In this document: positions 43,907-52,846 of the stretch, in pieces
Layout of the letters: every line of letters starts with the position of its first letter
Numbering within the stretch: position 1 is the stretch's first letter
DNA from: Cohnella baijiui
GTDB lineage: Bacteria; Bacillota; Bacilli; Paenibacillales; Paenibacillaceae
Direction of reading: 5' to 3'
Assembly (NCBI RefSeq): GCF_020731285.1
Contig: NZ_JAJFOW010000002.1
Span: 371,385-435,384, forward strand
DNA length: 64,000 nt
The notes under the pieces: model-generated
Told to the model about the DNA's origin: nothing
Database searches by the model: none
What the model saw: only the letters and a program-made list of their open reading frames with translations
Made by a program: the position numbers and the translations under genes

Positions 43907-44893
43907 GTGAATTCAAACTTGCCGATCCGATCTTGCTGCTCCGCCAGCCGTCCGCCCGAGCTCGGGGACGCCATCCCGGAGCTCCCTCTTACACCAACTC
44001 TCTTCACGATTGCCGGGAAGCCCGGACCGGAGGGAGTCCATCGGATGATCGATCTGCCCGGCGGGACGTTTACGATGGGGACAAGCGCGTCGGAGGGGTA
44101 CCCGGCCGACGGCGAAGGTCCTGCCCGGAGCGTCAGGGTCGATCCCTTTCGGATTTCCGCCTGTGCGGTGACGAATGCGCAGTTTCGGGCATTTGCGGAG
44201 GCGACCGGATACGTCACCGAAGCGGAACGGTTCGGATGGTCGTTCGTGTTCCACCTGTTCATCCCCGATTCGGCGATGCGGGAGCCGGGCCGGGTGCCGA
44301 GCCAGGCGCCTTGGTGGCACGCGGTCGACGGCGCCTGCTGGTTCCGGCCGGAGGGACCCGGCAGCGGAATCGCGGACCGGATGGACCACCCCGTCGTCCA
44401 CGTCTCCTGGAACGACGCCGCCGCCTATTGCCGCTGGACCGGGCAGCGGCTGCCGACCGAGGCCGAGTGGGAATTCGCGGCGAGAGGCGGACTGTCCGGC
44501 AAAACCTATCCTTGGGGCGATCTGCTGAAGCCGGACGGAGAACACCGCTGCAACATCTGGCAGGGCAAGTTCCCCGTCAAGAACAACGCCGCCGACGGGT
44601 ACGCCGGCACGGCTCCAGTCGACGCCTACGCGCCCAACGGGTACGGCTTGTACAATATGGTCGGCAACGTGTGGGAATGGTGCGCGGATTGGTTCTCGCC
44701 CGCCTATCATGCGTCGACGGGCCGGGCGAATCCGAGATTCGACCGGCCTACGGGCGTCCGATCGACGCGGGGCGGCTCTTATTTGTGCCACCGCTCCTAC
44801 TGCAACCGATACCGGGTCGCCGCCCGAAGCTCGAACACCCCCGACAGCTCCACCGGCAATTGCGGATTCCGCGTCGCGGAATCGGTGAAATAA
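43907..44893 (+). CDS. Formylglycine-generating enzyme (sulfatase-activating, SUMF1/FGE type)
   Basis: A 328-aa protein of the FGE-sulfatase domain family. Motifs: MIDLPGGTFTMGT, HPVVHVSWNDAAAYCRW, RLPTEAEWEFAARGG, GNVWEWCADWF, and near the C-terminus GGSYLCHRSYCNRYRVAAR. The two cysteines (about 294 and 299) in the last motif bind copper and are specific to true formylglycine-generating enzymes. These use O2 to convert the Cys of C-x-P-x-R in sulfatases to formylglycine. The window holds such a sulfatase at 52847 with CTPSR. The start is GTG 43907 behind AGGAG; an internal ATG at 44045 (MIDLPGG) is the alternative. No signal peptide, so it acts in the cytoplasm. Confidence 0.9.
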   Translation: MNSNLPIRSCCSASRPPELGDAIPELPLTPTLFTIAGKPGPEGVHRMIDLPGGTFTMGTSASEGYPADGEGPARSVRVDPFRISACAVTNAQFRAFAEATGYVTEAERFGWSFVFHLFIPDSAMREPGRVPSQAPWWHAVDGACWFRPEGPGSGIADRMDHPVVHVSWNDAAAYCRWTGQRLPTEAEWEFAARGGLSGKTYPWGDLLKPDGEHRCNIWQGKFPVKNNAADGYAGTAPVDAYAPNGYGLYNMVGNVWEWCADWFSPAYHASTGRANPRFDRPTGVRSTRGGSYLCHRSYCNRYRVAARSSNTPDSSTGNCGFRVAESVK

Positions 44894-44924
44894 ATCGCGG
44901 GACCCATGGAAAAGGGGAAGTCGC

Positions 44925-46877
44925 ATGACGACGTTTAAAACGATGGTGAAAGTAGCGTTGGCAGCGATCCTCCTCTTCGGAATCAACGGTTGGATCAATT
45001 TATCGCTGATGAAGCCCATCGAGGGCGGCACGGAACCGTTTCAAGTATTTCGCCGACATCTGGACGATGCCGCCTTCGTCCTTCTTTTTGTTTTTGTAGC
45101 GGTCGTCTTCTGGGCGATGTTTATCGTTCTCCCCCGGGAGCGGGGGTATCTCGTTCTGGGGACGATCTCTTTATTGACTTCTCTGCAGCTCTTCTGGGAC
45201 TGGGAAGAGAAATCATTGTTGTTCGGCGCTTTCCCGGACGTTCCTCATGGCTCGCTGGCCATCAAAAGCCTCATTACTTTCCTGATCTTCTCCTACGTCG
45301 CTTCCTACTTGCAAACCGCGAACAAACCGATCGCCCGCGCGCTCATCCGGGCAGGCGGACTGCTTTGGGCGGCGATTATGTCGGCCTTGATCCTATCCGC
45401 GAGCGATTTTTCATTCCACATCCTAGAGGGATTGTTCCTGATTCATGTTTTCTTCACCATGTCGCTCTTTATTTCTCAAATCATCTCTTTGTTGCGCCGG
45501 GAGGAGCATCGGGAAGAATTCCGGCGGATTGCGGCCGGATTCTTCTTGTTCTCGCTCGTCCTTCTGCCCGATCCGGTGAAAGATGTATGGGAAGCCGTAA
45601 TGGGGCGCAACATCGGGTATCGAATGGCGTACTGGGAGGAATGTCTGGAGGATACGTTCCCTTGGGCGCTGCTCGCGCTTTTGACCGTATTCGGGGTCGT
45701 TTTTTTCCATAGGTTTATCCAAACGATGAAAGACATCAAGACCGTCTCCGATGAGCTGCGGTCGAAGAATGCCGCTTTGGCGCAGGAGGTGGACACCCGG
45801 CAACGGTTGGACCAACTGTTGTCCGTGCTGCTGCGGACCTATCGGGTCGCCGATTTGGAGCAAAGCGTTGTCCGGGAAGGACAACGCTTTTTCAAGCCGA
45901 ACGACTTTGCTTTGGTAAAGTACGATACTGCCAGCGGCGCTGTCGGTTTCGAAGGAATCGACGGTCCTTCCTCTCGGGAAAGGGACATCGGCGAAACGCT
46001 GCGATCCAGGAGCAATCGGACGATTTCGGGAGAGGCGATCCTGACTCCCCGGGTGGTGCTGGGGGCTGCAGGAGGCACGGACGAGACGAGGCTTTTTCTG
46101 GCGGTATATGCTGCGGACGGCGATCCGATCTCGCTGGAGGAACGGGATAAGTTCGCGCTATTGCTCATGTCGAAATACGTATCGATTTTTTACGAATATT
46201 TTCAATTGCTGGAGAGCCGATTAAAGGAAATGGAGCAAAAGCAAACGGAGCGTGCCCCATGGCTTTCGAAGCTGTTTATGCAGATCGCGGAGAAAGAGCG
46301 GAAAAGGCTGGCCTCCGATCTTCATGATGAAGCGCTGCAAGAATTGCTTCATATCCGTCGATTATTGGATCGTACGCCGGCCGAACGATGGATGCAAGAA
46401 GACAAGGAGCAAATCCGTCTCGCGGTGGATAACGCCGAATTTGTGATCCGGGAAACTTGCCATGAATTGATACCGCCGTTCCTGTCCGAACACGGGGTGC
46501 TGCAAGCGGTTTCCCATTTGGTGGAGAAGACCCGACTGCGGGCGGATTTCCAACTGGATTTTCGCGCCTTGCCGATAACCGCGCCGCTGAGCGACGAGCA
46601 AACGACGGCGATTTATCGGATCGTACAAGAACTGATTAACAATGCAGTGAAGCATTCGGATGCGGGCCGGGTGACCTTGGAGATCGGACAGGAGGAGTGG
46701 GTTTTGCATATCCGATATGCGGATGACGGCAAAGGCATGGAGACCGACGTCGCGTTGTCTTCCAGCCGGCTTGGCATAAGAGGCATTTCGGAACGGGTTC
46801 TCATGCTCGGAGGGGATATCTCCATGCAGTCGGCGCTCGGTCAAGGGACCAAGGTGCGTTGTTCTTTACCGATCTAG
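44925..46877 (+). CDS. Membrane sensor histidine kinase, HisKA_3 (NarL/ComP-like) class
   Basis: A 650-aa kinase. About seven hydrophobic segments fill residues 10-265, then a coiled region, then a GAF-like stretch (about 310-440). The dimerisation helix is KERKRLASDLHDEALQELLH with phospho-acceptor His about 467. The ATPase domain has IVQELINNAVKHSDA and DDGKGM near the end. GGGGA precedes the ATG. The likely partner is the NarL-type regulator at 46917-47567, which is convergent on the other strand and ends 40 bases away, an unusual layout. It follows the formylglycine enzyme gene by 31 bases and may be transcribed with it. Signal unknown. Confidence 0.88.
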   Translation: MTTFKTMVKVALAAILLFGINGWINLSLMKPIEGGTEPFQVFRRHLDDAAFVLLFVFVAVVFWAMFIVLPRERGYLVLGTISLLTSLQLFWDWEEKSLLFGAFPDVPHGSLAIKSLITFLIFSYVASYLQTANKPIARALIRAGGLLWAAIMSALILSASDFSFHILEGLFLIHVFFTMSLFISQIISLLRREEHREEFRRIAAGFFLFSLVLLPDPVKDVWEAVMGRNIGYRMAYWEECLEDTFPWALLALLTVFGVVFFHRFIQTMKDIKTVSDELRSKNAALAQEVDTRQRLDQLLSVLLRTYRVADLEQSVVREGQRFFKPNDFALVKYDTASGAVGFEGIDGPSSRERDIGETLRSRSNRTISGEAILTPRVVLGAAGGTDETRLFLAVYAADGDPISLEERDKFALLLMSKYVSIFYEYFQLLESRLKEMEQKQTERAPWLSKLFMQIAEKERKRLASDLHDEALQELLHIRRLLDRTPAERWMQEDKEQIRLAVDNAEFVIRETCHELIPPFLSEHGVLQAVSHLVEKTRLRADFQLDFRALPITAPLSDEQTTAIYRIVQELINNAVKHSDAGRVTLEIGQEEWVLHIRYADDGKGMETDVALSSSRLGIRGISERVLMLGGDISMQSALGQGTKVRCSLPI

Positions 46878-46916
46878 CAGGCAAGGACAAGCACCTGCAG
46901 GGATTCCATCCCAGCG

Positions 46917-47567
46917 TCATGCGTCCAGAACCAACCACTTCGACTCGATCCCCTTCATGACGGCCTCTTGTCGCGAGGATGCCCCCAGTTTTTCGAACAA
47001 ACGAGAGATCATATATTCGACATTGCGCTGGCTCATAAAAAGCCGATCCGCGATGTCTTTATTTTTATGCCCTTGCGCGATCAGCTTCAAGACTTCAACT
47101 TCTTTAACCGTTAAAGTCCGATTCAGGCCGCCGGCATCCGGGATGGGGTCGGTATAGCGGCTTTCTTTGGTTCTCAGCCGCCTGGCGAGATGAACAGGAA
47201 GAACGGTTAAGTGCTGCATGGCCAAATGAAGGCTGCCGATAAATTCAGGCTCGCCGAGCGACTTCTCCAAGATGCCGACAACCCCGATGTCGATCAGCCT
47301 GTCGTAATGCTCCGATAGGTCCTCGCCAGTCAAGATGACAATGATCGCTTCCGGATGGCGCTCCAGCGTTGCTTCGGTCAATTCGAAGCCGTTCATGCCC
47401 GGCAGCTTCAGATCGTACACGTACAGATCGAACATACACGATTCCAGCTTCGCGATTGCTTCCGCGCCGCTTGCTGCAGTCGTCACGCGGAAGCCTTGCT
47501 TCTCCAGTATGATGGCGGTGCCGGCCATAAATGTCCGATGATCGTCTACCAATAGGATATGTTTCAT
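46917..47567 (-). CDS. NarL/LuxR-type response regulator
   Basis: A 216-aa regulator. Receiver domain with acidic pocket LLVDDH and phospho-acceptor Asp52 (LYVYDLKLPG). The C-terminal LuxR helix-turn-helix reads LTVKEVEVLKLIAQGHKNKD then IADRLFMSQRNVEYMISRLF. GGGGG precedes the ATG at 47567. It is convergent with the HisKA_3 kinase gene at 44925; HisKA_3 kinases pair with this class, so they are probably partners despite being on opposite strands. The upstream gap is shared with the divergent acyltransferase gene and holds a perfect 10-bp inverted repeat (47669-47709). Confidence 0.9.
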   Translation of the reverse strand: MKHILLVDDHRTFMAGTAIILEKQGFRVTTAASGAEAIAKLESCMFDLYVYDLKLPGMNGFELTEATLERHPEAIIVILTGEDLSEHYDRLIDIGVVGILEKSLGEPEFIGSLHLAMQHLTVLPVHLARRLRTKESRYTDPIPDAGGLNRTLTVKEVEVLKLIAQGHKNKDIADRLFMSQRNVEYMISRLFEKLGASSRQEAVMKGIESKWLVLDA

Positions 47568-47668
47568 ATCGAATTCCCCCGAGATCGTGCATGAGAATCA
47601 TCCTTACTTTACCACATCCGCTATCAAGGGGCACCGAATGAGGGAACAGCCGAGATTATTCTTGCGCG

Positions 47669-47709
47669 ACCGAAAGAAGGTTTGCGCGGTTGCGCCCCAT
47701 TCTTTCGGT
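47669..47709. promoter_or_regulatory. Perfect inverted repeat between divergent genes
   Basis: Arms ACCGAAAGAA (47669-47678) and TTCTTTCGGT (47700-47709) enclose 21 GC-rich bases with a further small pairing. It lies between the response regulator gene (start 47567) and the acyltransferase gene (start 47767). It may be an operator or a hairpin in the acyltransferase leader. Confidence 0.35.
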
Positions 47710-47766
47710 GATCTTATTTAGTTGCCGTGTTACCGTAAAACATGAGATCGATAAAGGGGGGCTAAA

Positions 47767-48936
47767 ATGGAGAAACGGTTACTTTATCTGGATCGGTTAA
47801 AAGTATTTCTGACGGTGCTTGTCGTCTTTCATCACACAGCCATTACGTATGGAGGGGCAGGAAGCTGGTATTATTATGAGCATCAGGACAATATTGCAGT
47901 CAACGCGCTGCTATCCACATTCACCGCCGTTAACCAATCGTTTTTTATGGGGTTGTTTTTCTTTATATCCGGTTATGTTACGCCCGCTTCTTATGATCGA
48001 CAAGGCGGTTTCCGATTCCTGAAGTCGCGCCTGATCCGGTTTGGCATCCCGATTCTTTTCTTCATGCTGGTCATTGCCCCTCTTCTTGGGTACGTAGCTT
48101 CCGGCTACAAGGATTCGCTGGGCGCGTTTATACGGGAGCAAGCCGTCCGACATCCGTTTCAAGGCGTTCGCGAATTTGCGGTTGGGCCGTTGTGGTATTT
48201 GGAGGCGCTGCTGTTGTTCTTCGCGGCGTATGCCGTATTTCGTGCCCTGACCGCGAGCAAACGCCGCGGCAAACCTTTGGCGCTGACGCCGAGCTTGATG
48301 GCCCTGTACGTTGGAATCGTCGCATTGGCGAACTTTATGGTACGTTTGGCATCCCCCGTCGGAACGGAATGGATCCATCTGCAATTGGGCTATTTCCCGG
48401 CCTATATCGGCTTGTTTATGGCCGGAATTGCGGCCTATCGCGCGAATTGGCTGCGGCAGCTCCATGAGAACGCAGCCCGGAAGTGGAAATGGACGTACTT
48501 AGCGCTGATCCTCGTGATGTCCGCGGGGATGGCGCTCGGCGGCGCAATGGAGGGAGATGTTTCGGTATTCATGGGAGGAATGAACTGGCAATCCGCTTTC
48601 TACGCGCTGATCGATCCGCTCATGGGATTGGGGATCTCTTACGTATTGCTGGTGTGGTTTCGCGAACGCTGGAACGGCGCGGCAACGAAGCTTAGCGGCT
48701 GGCTTTCCGCCAATGCGTTTCTCGTTTATATCCTTCATGCGCTGTTTGTGACCTATGTGGCCTATGCGCTTCGCGATTTGGCTTGGCATCCGATCGCGAA
48801 GTTCATCATGTCGGGTTGTACCGCCGTCATTCTCTCCTTTCTTGTGGCATCATTCATCCGGCGGATCAAAGACGCCACTAAGAAAATAAAAAAGTTTACC
48901 GGAACCGTCGATTCTATCGATTCCAGTACGTTGTAA
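47767..48936 (+). CDS. Acyltransferase 3 family membrane protein (OafA-like)
   Basis: A 389-aa protein with about ten hydrophobic segments. It begins RLLYLDRLKVFLTVLVVFHH, matching the start of acyltransferase-3 proteins where the Arg and the His near the end of helix 1 are key residues. These enzymes O-acylate cell-surface glycans or other molecules across the membrane. No SGNH domain is attached. AAGGGGGG lies before the ATG. It diverges from the NarL-type regulator gene. Its substrate cannot be told from sequence. Confidence 0.85.
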   Translation: MEKRLLYLDRLKVFLTVLVVFHHTAITYGGAGSWYYYEHQDNIAVNALLSTFTAVNQSFFMGLFFFISGYVTPASYDRQGGFRFLKSRLIRFGIPILFFMLVIAPLLGYVASGYKDSLGAFIREQAVRHPFQGVREFAVGPLWYLEALLLFFAAYAVFRALTASKRRGKPLALTPSLMALYVGIVALANFMVRLASPVGTEWIHLQLGYFPAYIGLFMAGIAAYRANWLRQLHENAARKWKWTYLALILVMSAGMALGGAMEGDVSVFMGGMNWQSAFYALIDPLMGLGISYVLLVWFRERWNGAATKLSGWLSANAFLVYILHALFVTYVAYALRDLAWHPIAKFIMSGCTAVILSFLVASFIRRIKDATKKIKKFTGTVDSIDSSTL

Positions 48937-49024
48937 GAGCAGAGTCCGAGTTCAATAGTAGACCAATCATTCTCAATTGATGTATTCGAATTGTAAGAAT
49001 TCTAAAATGAAAGAGGGATTGAAA

Positions 49025-49558
49025 ATGGGAAGAATCACCGCATCGATCTATTTATCTTTGGACGGAATCATGGAGGAGCCGGGGCTTTGGCATATGCCGT
49101 ATTGGGATGATGAAATGGCCAATTTCCAACGCGAAGTGTTCTATCCGAGCGACGCGCTTCTTCTGGGCCGAGTTACTTACGAAGGTTTTGCCACAGCATG
49201 GCCCAAGATGAAGGGGGAGGGCGCCGACGAGATGAATGGAATGCCCAAGTATGTGGCCACCGCCACGCTGGAAGAACCTCAATGGAACGCCAGTTTCATC
49301 AAAAGCAATATTGTAGAAGAAGTGACTAGACTTAAGCGGGAAACGGATCATCAATTTCTGATCTATGGTAGCGGTCAATTGATTCGCAGCTTGATGGAGC
49401 ATAACCTTATCGATGAGTATCACTTTATGGTTCATCCGGTCGTATTGGGTCAGGGCAAACGACTCTTTAAGGAACAAGATAAGAGAGGATTGAAGCTGGC
49501 AGGCGTGAAGACAACGACAAAAGGCGTGGCCATTTTATCCTATCAAGCCTCGGAATGA
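49025..49558 (+). CDS. RibD C-terminal/dihydrofolate reductase-like protein
   Basis: A 177-aa cytoplasmic protein. MGRITASIYLSLDGIMEEPG is the typical start of the RibD_C/YwjB group; further motifs are LLLGRVTYEGFATAWP and LIYGSGQLIRSLMEHNLIDE, the NADPH-binding segment, followed by the HPVVLGQGKRLF block. GAGGG precedes the ATG at 49025; an earlier in-frame ATG at 48977 has no good site. Members reduce pterin- or pyrimidine-like compounds with NADPH, but many have no known substrate. It stands alone, with no riboflavin genes nearby. Confidence 0.88.
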   Translation: MGRITASIYLSLDGIMEEPGLWHMPYWDDEMANFQREVFYPSDALLLGRVTYEGFATAWPKMKGEGADEMNGMPKYVATATLEEPQWNASFIKSNIVEEVTRLKRETDHQFLIYGSGQLIRSLMEHNLIDEYHFMVHPVVLGQGKRLFKEQDKRGLKLAGVKTTTKGVAILSYQASE

Positions 49559-49572
49559 GTCGACAAAGAAGT

Positions 49573-49600
49573 TCAAGGCGAGTGTCGCAACGCGCCTTGA
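49573..49600 (+). terminator. Possible terminator stem after the RibD-like gene
   Basis: TCAAGGCG (49573-49580) pairs with CGCCTTGA (49593-49600) 14 bases beyond the stop codon. No T run follows, so the call is weak. Confidence 0.35.
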
Positions 49601-49622
49601 GCTTGCGGAACCTGAGCGATTA

Positions 49623-49753
49623 GAGGTTTTCCGTCCAAAACGTGAATGCGATCGCGAGAGATACAAGATCTTCTTGCATCGCTTTCGCGGTGTGGCCTCA
49701 AAGTAATTGAACCACTATGCCGCGTATCATCGTTTCTTGGACGGAACAACCTC
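49623..49753. repeat. Imperfect 20-23 bp inverted repeats around 88 bp (MITE-like)
   Basis: GAGGTTTTCCGTCCAAAACG (49623-49642) matches the complement of 49731-49753 apart from three inserted bases. The 88 bases between hold no gene. Size and terminal inversion recall a small non-coding mobile element or its remnant, between the RibD-like gene and the end of the GH51 gene. No target duplication was established. Confidence 0.4.
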
Positions 49754-49811
49754 GTTGTCTGGCCTTACTCGGGACTCACACGGGTAGAGACTCTCGAGGC
49801 CATGCCTTGCC

Positions 49812-51827
49812 TCATGCTCCAAGCGGTGCCATGACCTCGAGCGCGTATATGGACGTGGGGCGCAGCGTATATCCGCGCCTCCATTCGTCCGCCGCCACGG
49901 CTCGCGTCGTACAGACGATATGCGCGGGATCGAATACGGAATTGATGTCGTCGAAGCGGTCCGCCGTAATCTCATACAGCCGCGTCTCTTCGGATGTCTC
50001 GAAGGCCGGCATGTTCAGAACGACCTTCACCTCCCGCAGGCTGCGGTTCACGATGAAGACGGTGACGACGGTCTGCGCTTCGTTCGCGCACGCGACGACG
50101 TCCAAATCCGGCAAGGCGTCCAGCGCGACGGACGTCGGCTTCGCCGCTGGAACGGAGAAAGTGCCGCAGATCGTCTCGACGGGCAGGAGATGCCGGATAT
50201 CCCGGTTCGCGTACAGCTTCAACACCTCGTAAGTCGGCGTGCCGTAAATCGTCAGCGGCCGACCGCTCCATCCGGCTTCCCTGCCGCGGTATTGATCGGC
50301 ATAGAAGTCGCCGACCCGGATGCACCCGCCCAGCCAGCCGTTCACGAGATCGGAGAAGCTGCCGATGTGCACGATGTCGCTGCGGCGGAGCATCTCGTTC
50401 AGGTTCGCGGCGTTGGCGACCGCGGCGCCCAGCGTATGCTCGTTCGGCAGTCCTTTCCGGATCGTATTCGGATAGTACATGGTGTTGTACTCGGTGATGG
50501 CCAGCTTCACATGACGGTGCTTCTCGTCGGCGAGGATGTTCGCTTCCGTTTGGAGGACGATGTCGCGGGTGAACTCGGGGAAGGCGGCGATCGCCTTGTA
50601 GCGCTCTTCCGCCGGCGTCTCCCGGGTCATCCCGAACGGTCCGTAGCCATGATACAGATGCAGCGTCAAATAGTCGATGCGCTCGCCCGCCGTCGCGAGC
50701 ACCGACTTGTTCCATTCCTGGTCGTAATGCCCGCACGCGAGAATGACGAGCGACGGGTCGGCCGCCTTCATCGCGCTCGCGAAGGCGACGCACCGCTCGG
50801 CGAACGCGTCCGCGGAGCAGGTCCCGACCTGCCACTGGCCCCACACCTCGTTGCCGATTTCCCAATAGCGAACGTTGTAGGGTTCGGGATGTCCGTTCGC
50901 CGCCCGACGGGCGCCCATCGGCGTCTCGACGCTTCCGTTGCAGTACTCGACCCACCGGGCGGCTTCCTCGGGCGTGCCGGAGCCGTCGTTTACGCAGATG
51001 AGCGGCTCCACGCCGAGCGTCCTGCAGAACGCGATGAATTCGTCCGTGCCGAAATACCGGCACGTCCACCCTCCCCAAGCTTCGTTGTACATGACGGGGC
51101 GCTCCAGAAGAGGACCGACGCCATGCTCCCAGTGATAGGCGCTGATGTAGTTGCCCGCAAGCCTCATCATCCCCGCTTGCAGCGCGCGCGTCATCTCGAC
51201 GACCTCTCGCTTCACCATCCCGACGCTGTCCGCCGGCAATAGCGACACGTGGTCCAGCCACAGCATCCCGGTGGAGACGTGATCGACCCACCTCGGGTGG
51301 TCGGACGGTACATACACCCGGATCTCGGCGTCGGTACACGCGCGGGCGACGCGAAGCTCCGCCTCGTATTCCCGCCAGTTATGGCTGCCGAGCTCGACGC
51401 GCACCCAGCCGAGCCGTTCCTCCGTGCGCCGGTCCACCGCTTCGACGTCCAGGTAACGCAGCTCGACCGATGCCCTCGCCACCACCTTGACCGCGTACCC
51501 GATCGGGCCGTTCAACGCAGCCCGCTGCGCGATGCCCGCGTACGCCTCGTCGTCGCTATGGAGCCGGATGCGCTGCGCGCGACCCGAATGCCGGGGCGCC
51601 GGCGCCTCCAGGGCATATTCGGTAGTCCTCCCGTTCGTATAGGGATACCATTTGCCCGAAACCGCCTTCGCGGTCTCGGGATCGCTCTCGAAATCCATAT
51701 CCGTCAGCGGGTAGGCGAGCATCGCCGGCATATGGTCTCGGATGTCCTCTACGAAGTGCCCGAACAAGTAAGGGTTGATCCGATGTTCGCTCGCTCGACT
51801 GTAGTCGATGTTAATGGTCGCGTTCAT
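49812..51827 (-). CDS. GH51 alpha-L-arabinofuranosidase
   Basis: A 671-aa protein without a signal peptide, so cytoplasmic. MNATINIDYSRASEHRINPY then LFGHFVED is the typical GH51 start. The catalytic acid/base is Glu327 in YWEIGNEVWG and the nucleophile is Glu446 in AITEYNTMYY. A carbohydrate-binding-like insert (about 80-215) and a C-terminal beta-sandwich are present. The enzyme releases arabinose from arabinan or arabinoxylan fragments by a retaining mechanism. Its start overlaps the end of the AraC-type regulator gene by 17 bases, so the two form an operon, with the sulfatase gene divergent. Confidence 0.9.
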   Translation of the reverse strand: MNATINIDYSRASEHRINPYLFGHFVEDIRDHMPAMLAYPLTDMDFESDPETAKAVSGKWYPYTNGRTTEYALEAPAPRHSGRAQRIRLHSDDEAYAGIAQRAALNGPIGYAVKVVARASVELRYLDVEAVDRRTEERLGWVRVELGSHNWREYEAELRVARACTDAEIRVYVPSDHPRWVDHVSTGMLWLDHVSLLPADSVGMVKREVVEMTRALQAGMMRLAGNYISAYHWEHGVGPLLERPVMYNEAWGGWTCRYFGTDEFIAFCRTLGVEPLICVNDGSGTPEEAARWVEYCNGSVETPMGARRAANGHPEPYNVRYWEIGNEVWGQWQVGTCSADAFAERCVAFASAMKAADPSLVILACGHYDQEWNKSVLATAGERIDYLTLHLYHGYGPFGMTRETPAEERYKAIAAFPEFTRDIVLQTEANILADEKHRHVKLAITEYNTMYYPNTIRKGLPNEHTLGAAVANAANLNEMLRRSDIVHIGSFSDLVNGWLGGCIRVGDFYADQYRGREAGWSGRPLTIYGTPTYEVLKLYANRDIRHLLPVETICGTFSVPAAKPTSVALDALPDLDVVACANEAQTVVTVFIVNRSLREVKVVLNMPAFETSEETRLYEITADRFDDINSVFDPAHIVCTTRAVAADEWRRGYTLRPTSIYALEVMAPLGA

Positions 51828-52719
51828 TCGCGATTTCGCCTCCTAACCTTTCATCGCACCGATCATGACGCCCTGTCCGGACGGTCAGCGGCGCGGCTTT
51901 GAAATACGTTTTGAATGCCCTGGTGAAGGAGTAAAGGCTCGGGTAACCCAGGGACAGGGCGATTTCCGTCACCGTCGCGTCCGTCTCCCGCAGCAGCCGC
52001 ATCGCCTTCTCCATTCGGATTTGCTGGAGATACTTCATCGGAGACATGCCGACCTGCTCGGTGAACACGTGGGTCAAATAAGAGCGATGCACCCCCGCGA
52101 ACGCGGCCACCTGCTGCACGGTGATGCCTTCCGTCGCGTGCAGCTCCATAAAATCGAGACACGCGCGAATCCATCCGACCGGCTCCGCCTGCGGGGAGGG
52201 CACCGCATCCGAGACGAGTCCGGCCATCAGCTCGCAGACGAGGCCCTGAAGCTCCAGCGAAACGGACGGCTTCCACCGTTCGACGTCGGCCAAAGCTTGA
52301 ACGACGCGCCGGACCGCTTCCTCCACGCGAGAGGTGATCCTTCGCTGAAGATAAGGCCGTTCCGCCGTAAGTCCCGCCATCGCAAGCAGCGGCTTCACCC
52401 TTTCGCCGTCGAGCGCCAGCCAGCTCAGTTGCAGCGGCGGCTCCGACTCCAGCAAGGAATAGTAGTAGGTCCGTCCGGGAAACAGGCAGAACAAGTCTCC
52501 CTTCTGCAGGTCGACGCGTTTGCCCTCATACGCCAACCGGACCCGCCCCTCCGCGACGAAGTGCAGGCTGTAGCATTCGATTCGTTTCGGTCCGACCTTG
52601 TAATTGGGCTTGGCCATGCTGCGCCCTGCCCGCACCGGCCACATTCGCGCTTCTTTGTCCATCGCTCCCGGCGTATAGTAGATGAACTCCGCATATTCGT
52701 ACTCGTATTCCTGCAGCAA
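51811..52719 (-). CDS. AraC family regulator
   Basis: A 302-aa one-component regulator: cupin-like N-terminal half (YSLHFVAEGRVRLAYEGKRV, KGDLFCLFPGRTYYYSL) and C-terminal AraC domain (ITVQQVAAFAGVHRSYLTHV; VTEIALSLGYPSLYSFTRAF). I choose the TTG at 52719 because GGGGAGGG lies 5-6 bases upstream; a TTG at 52767 gives a longer frame without a site. It overlaps the GH51 gene by 17 bases and diverges from the sulfatase gene, so it probably activates both in response to a sugar. Confidence 0.88.
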   Translation of the reverse strand: MLQEYEYEYAEFIYYTPGAMDKEARMWPVRAGRSMAKPNYKVGPKRIECYSLHFVAEGRVRLAYEGKRVDLQKGDLFCLFPGRTYYYSLLESEPPLQLSWLALDGERVKPLLAMAGLTAERPYLQRRITSRVEEAVRRVVQALADVERWKPSVSLELQGLVCELMAGLVSDAVPSPQAEPVGWIRACLDFMELHATEGITVQQVAAFAGVHRSYLTHVFTEQVGMSPMKYLQQIRMEKAMRLLRETDATVTEIALSLGYPSLYSFTRAFKTYFKAAPLTVRTGRHDRCDERLGGEIANERDH

Positions 52720-52846
52720 TGCCGCCCTCCCCTCACCATCCGTCGCATCCCGGCGAAAATCCAACAAAATGACAATTCCAACGTCACAACTTGCTATTTT
52801 GATATTGGCGCTATTTCAATATTATCATAATGGGAGGAGATGTCTT

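Noticed and set aside
50000..51340. Long open frames on both strands inside the GH51 gene
   Set aside because: Shadows of the GH51 frame, which has both catalytic glutamates and a proper overlap with the regulator gene.
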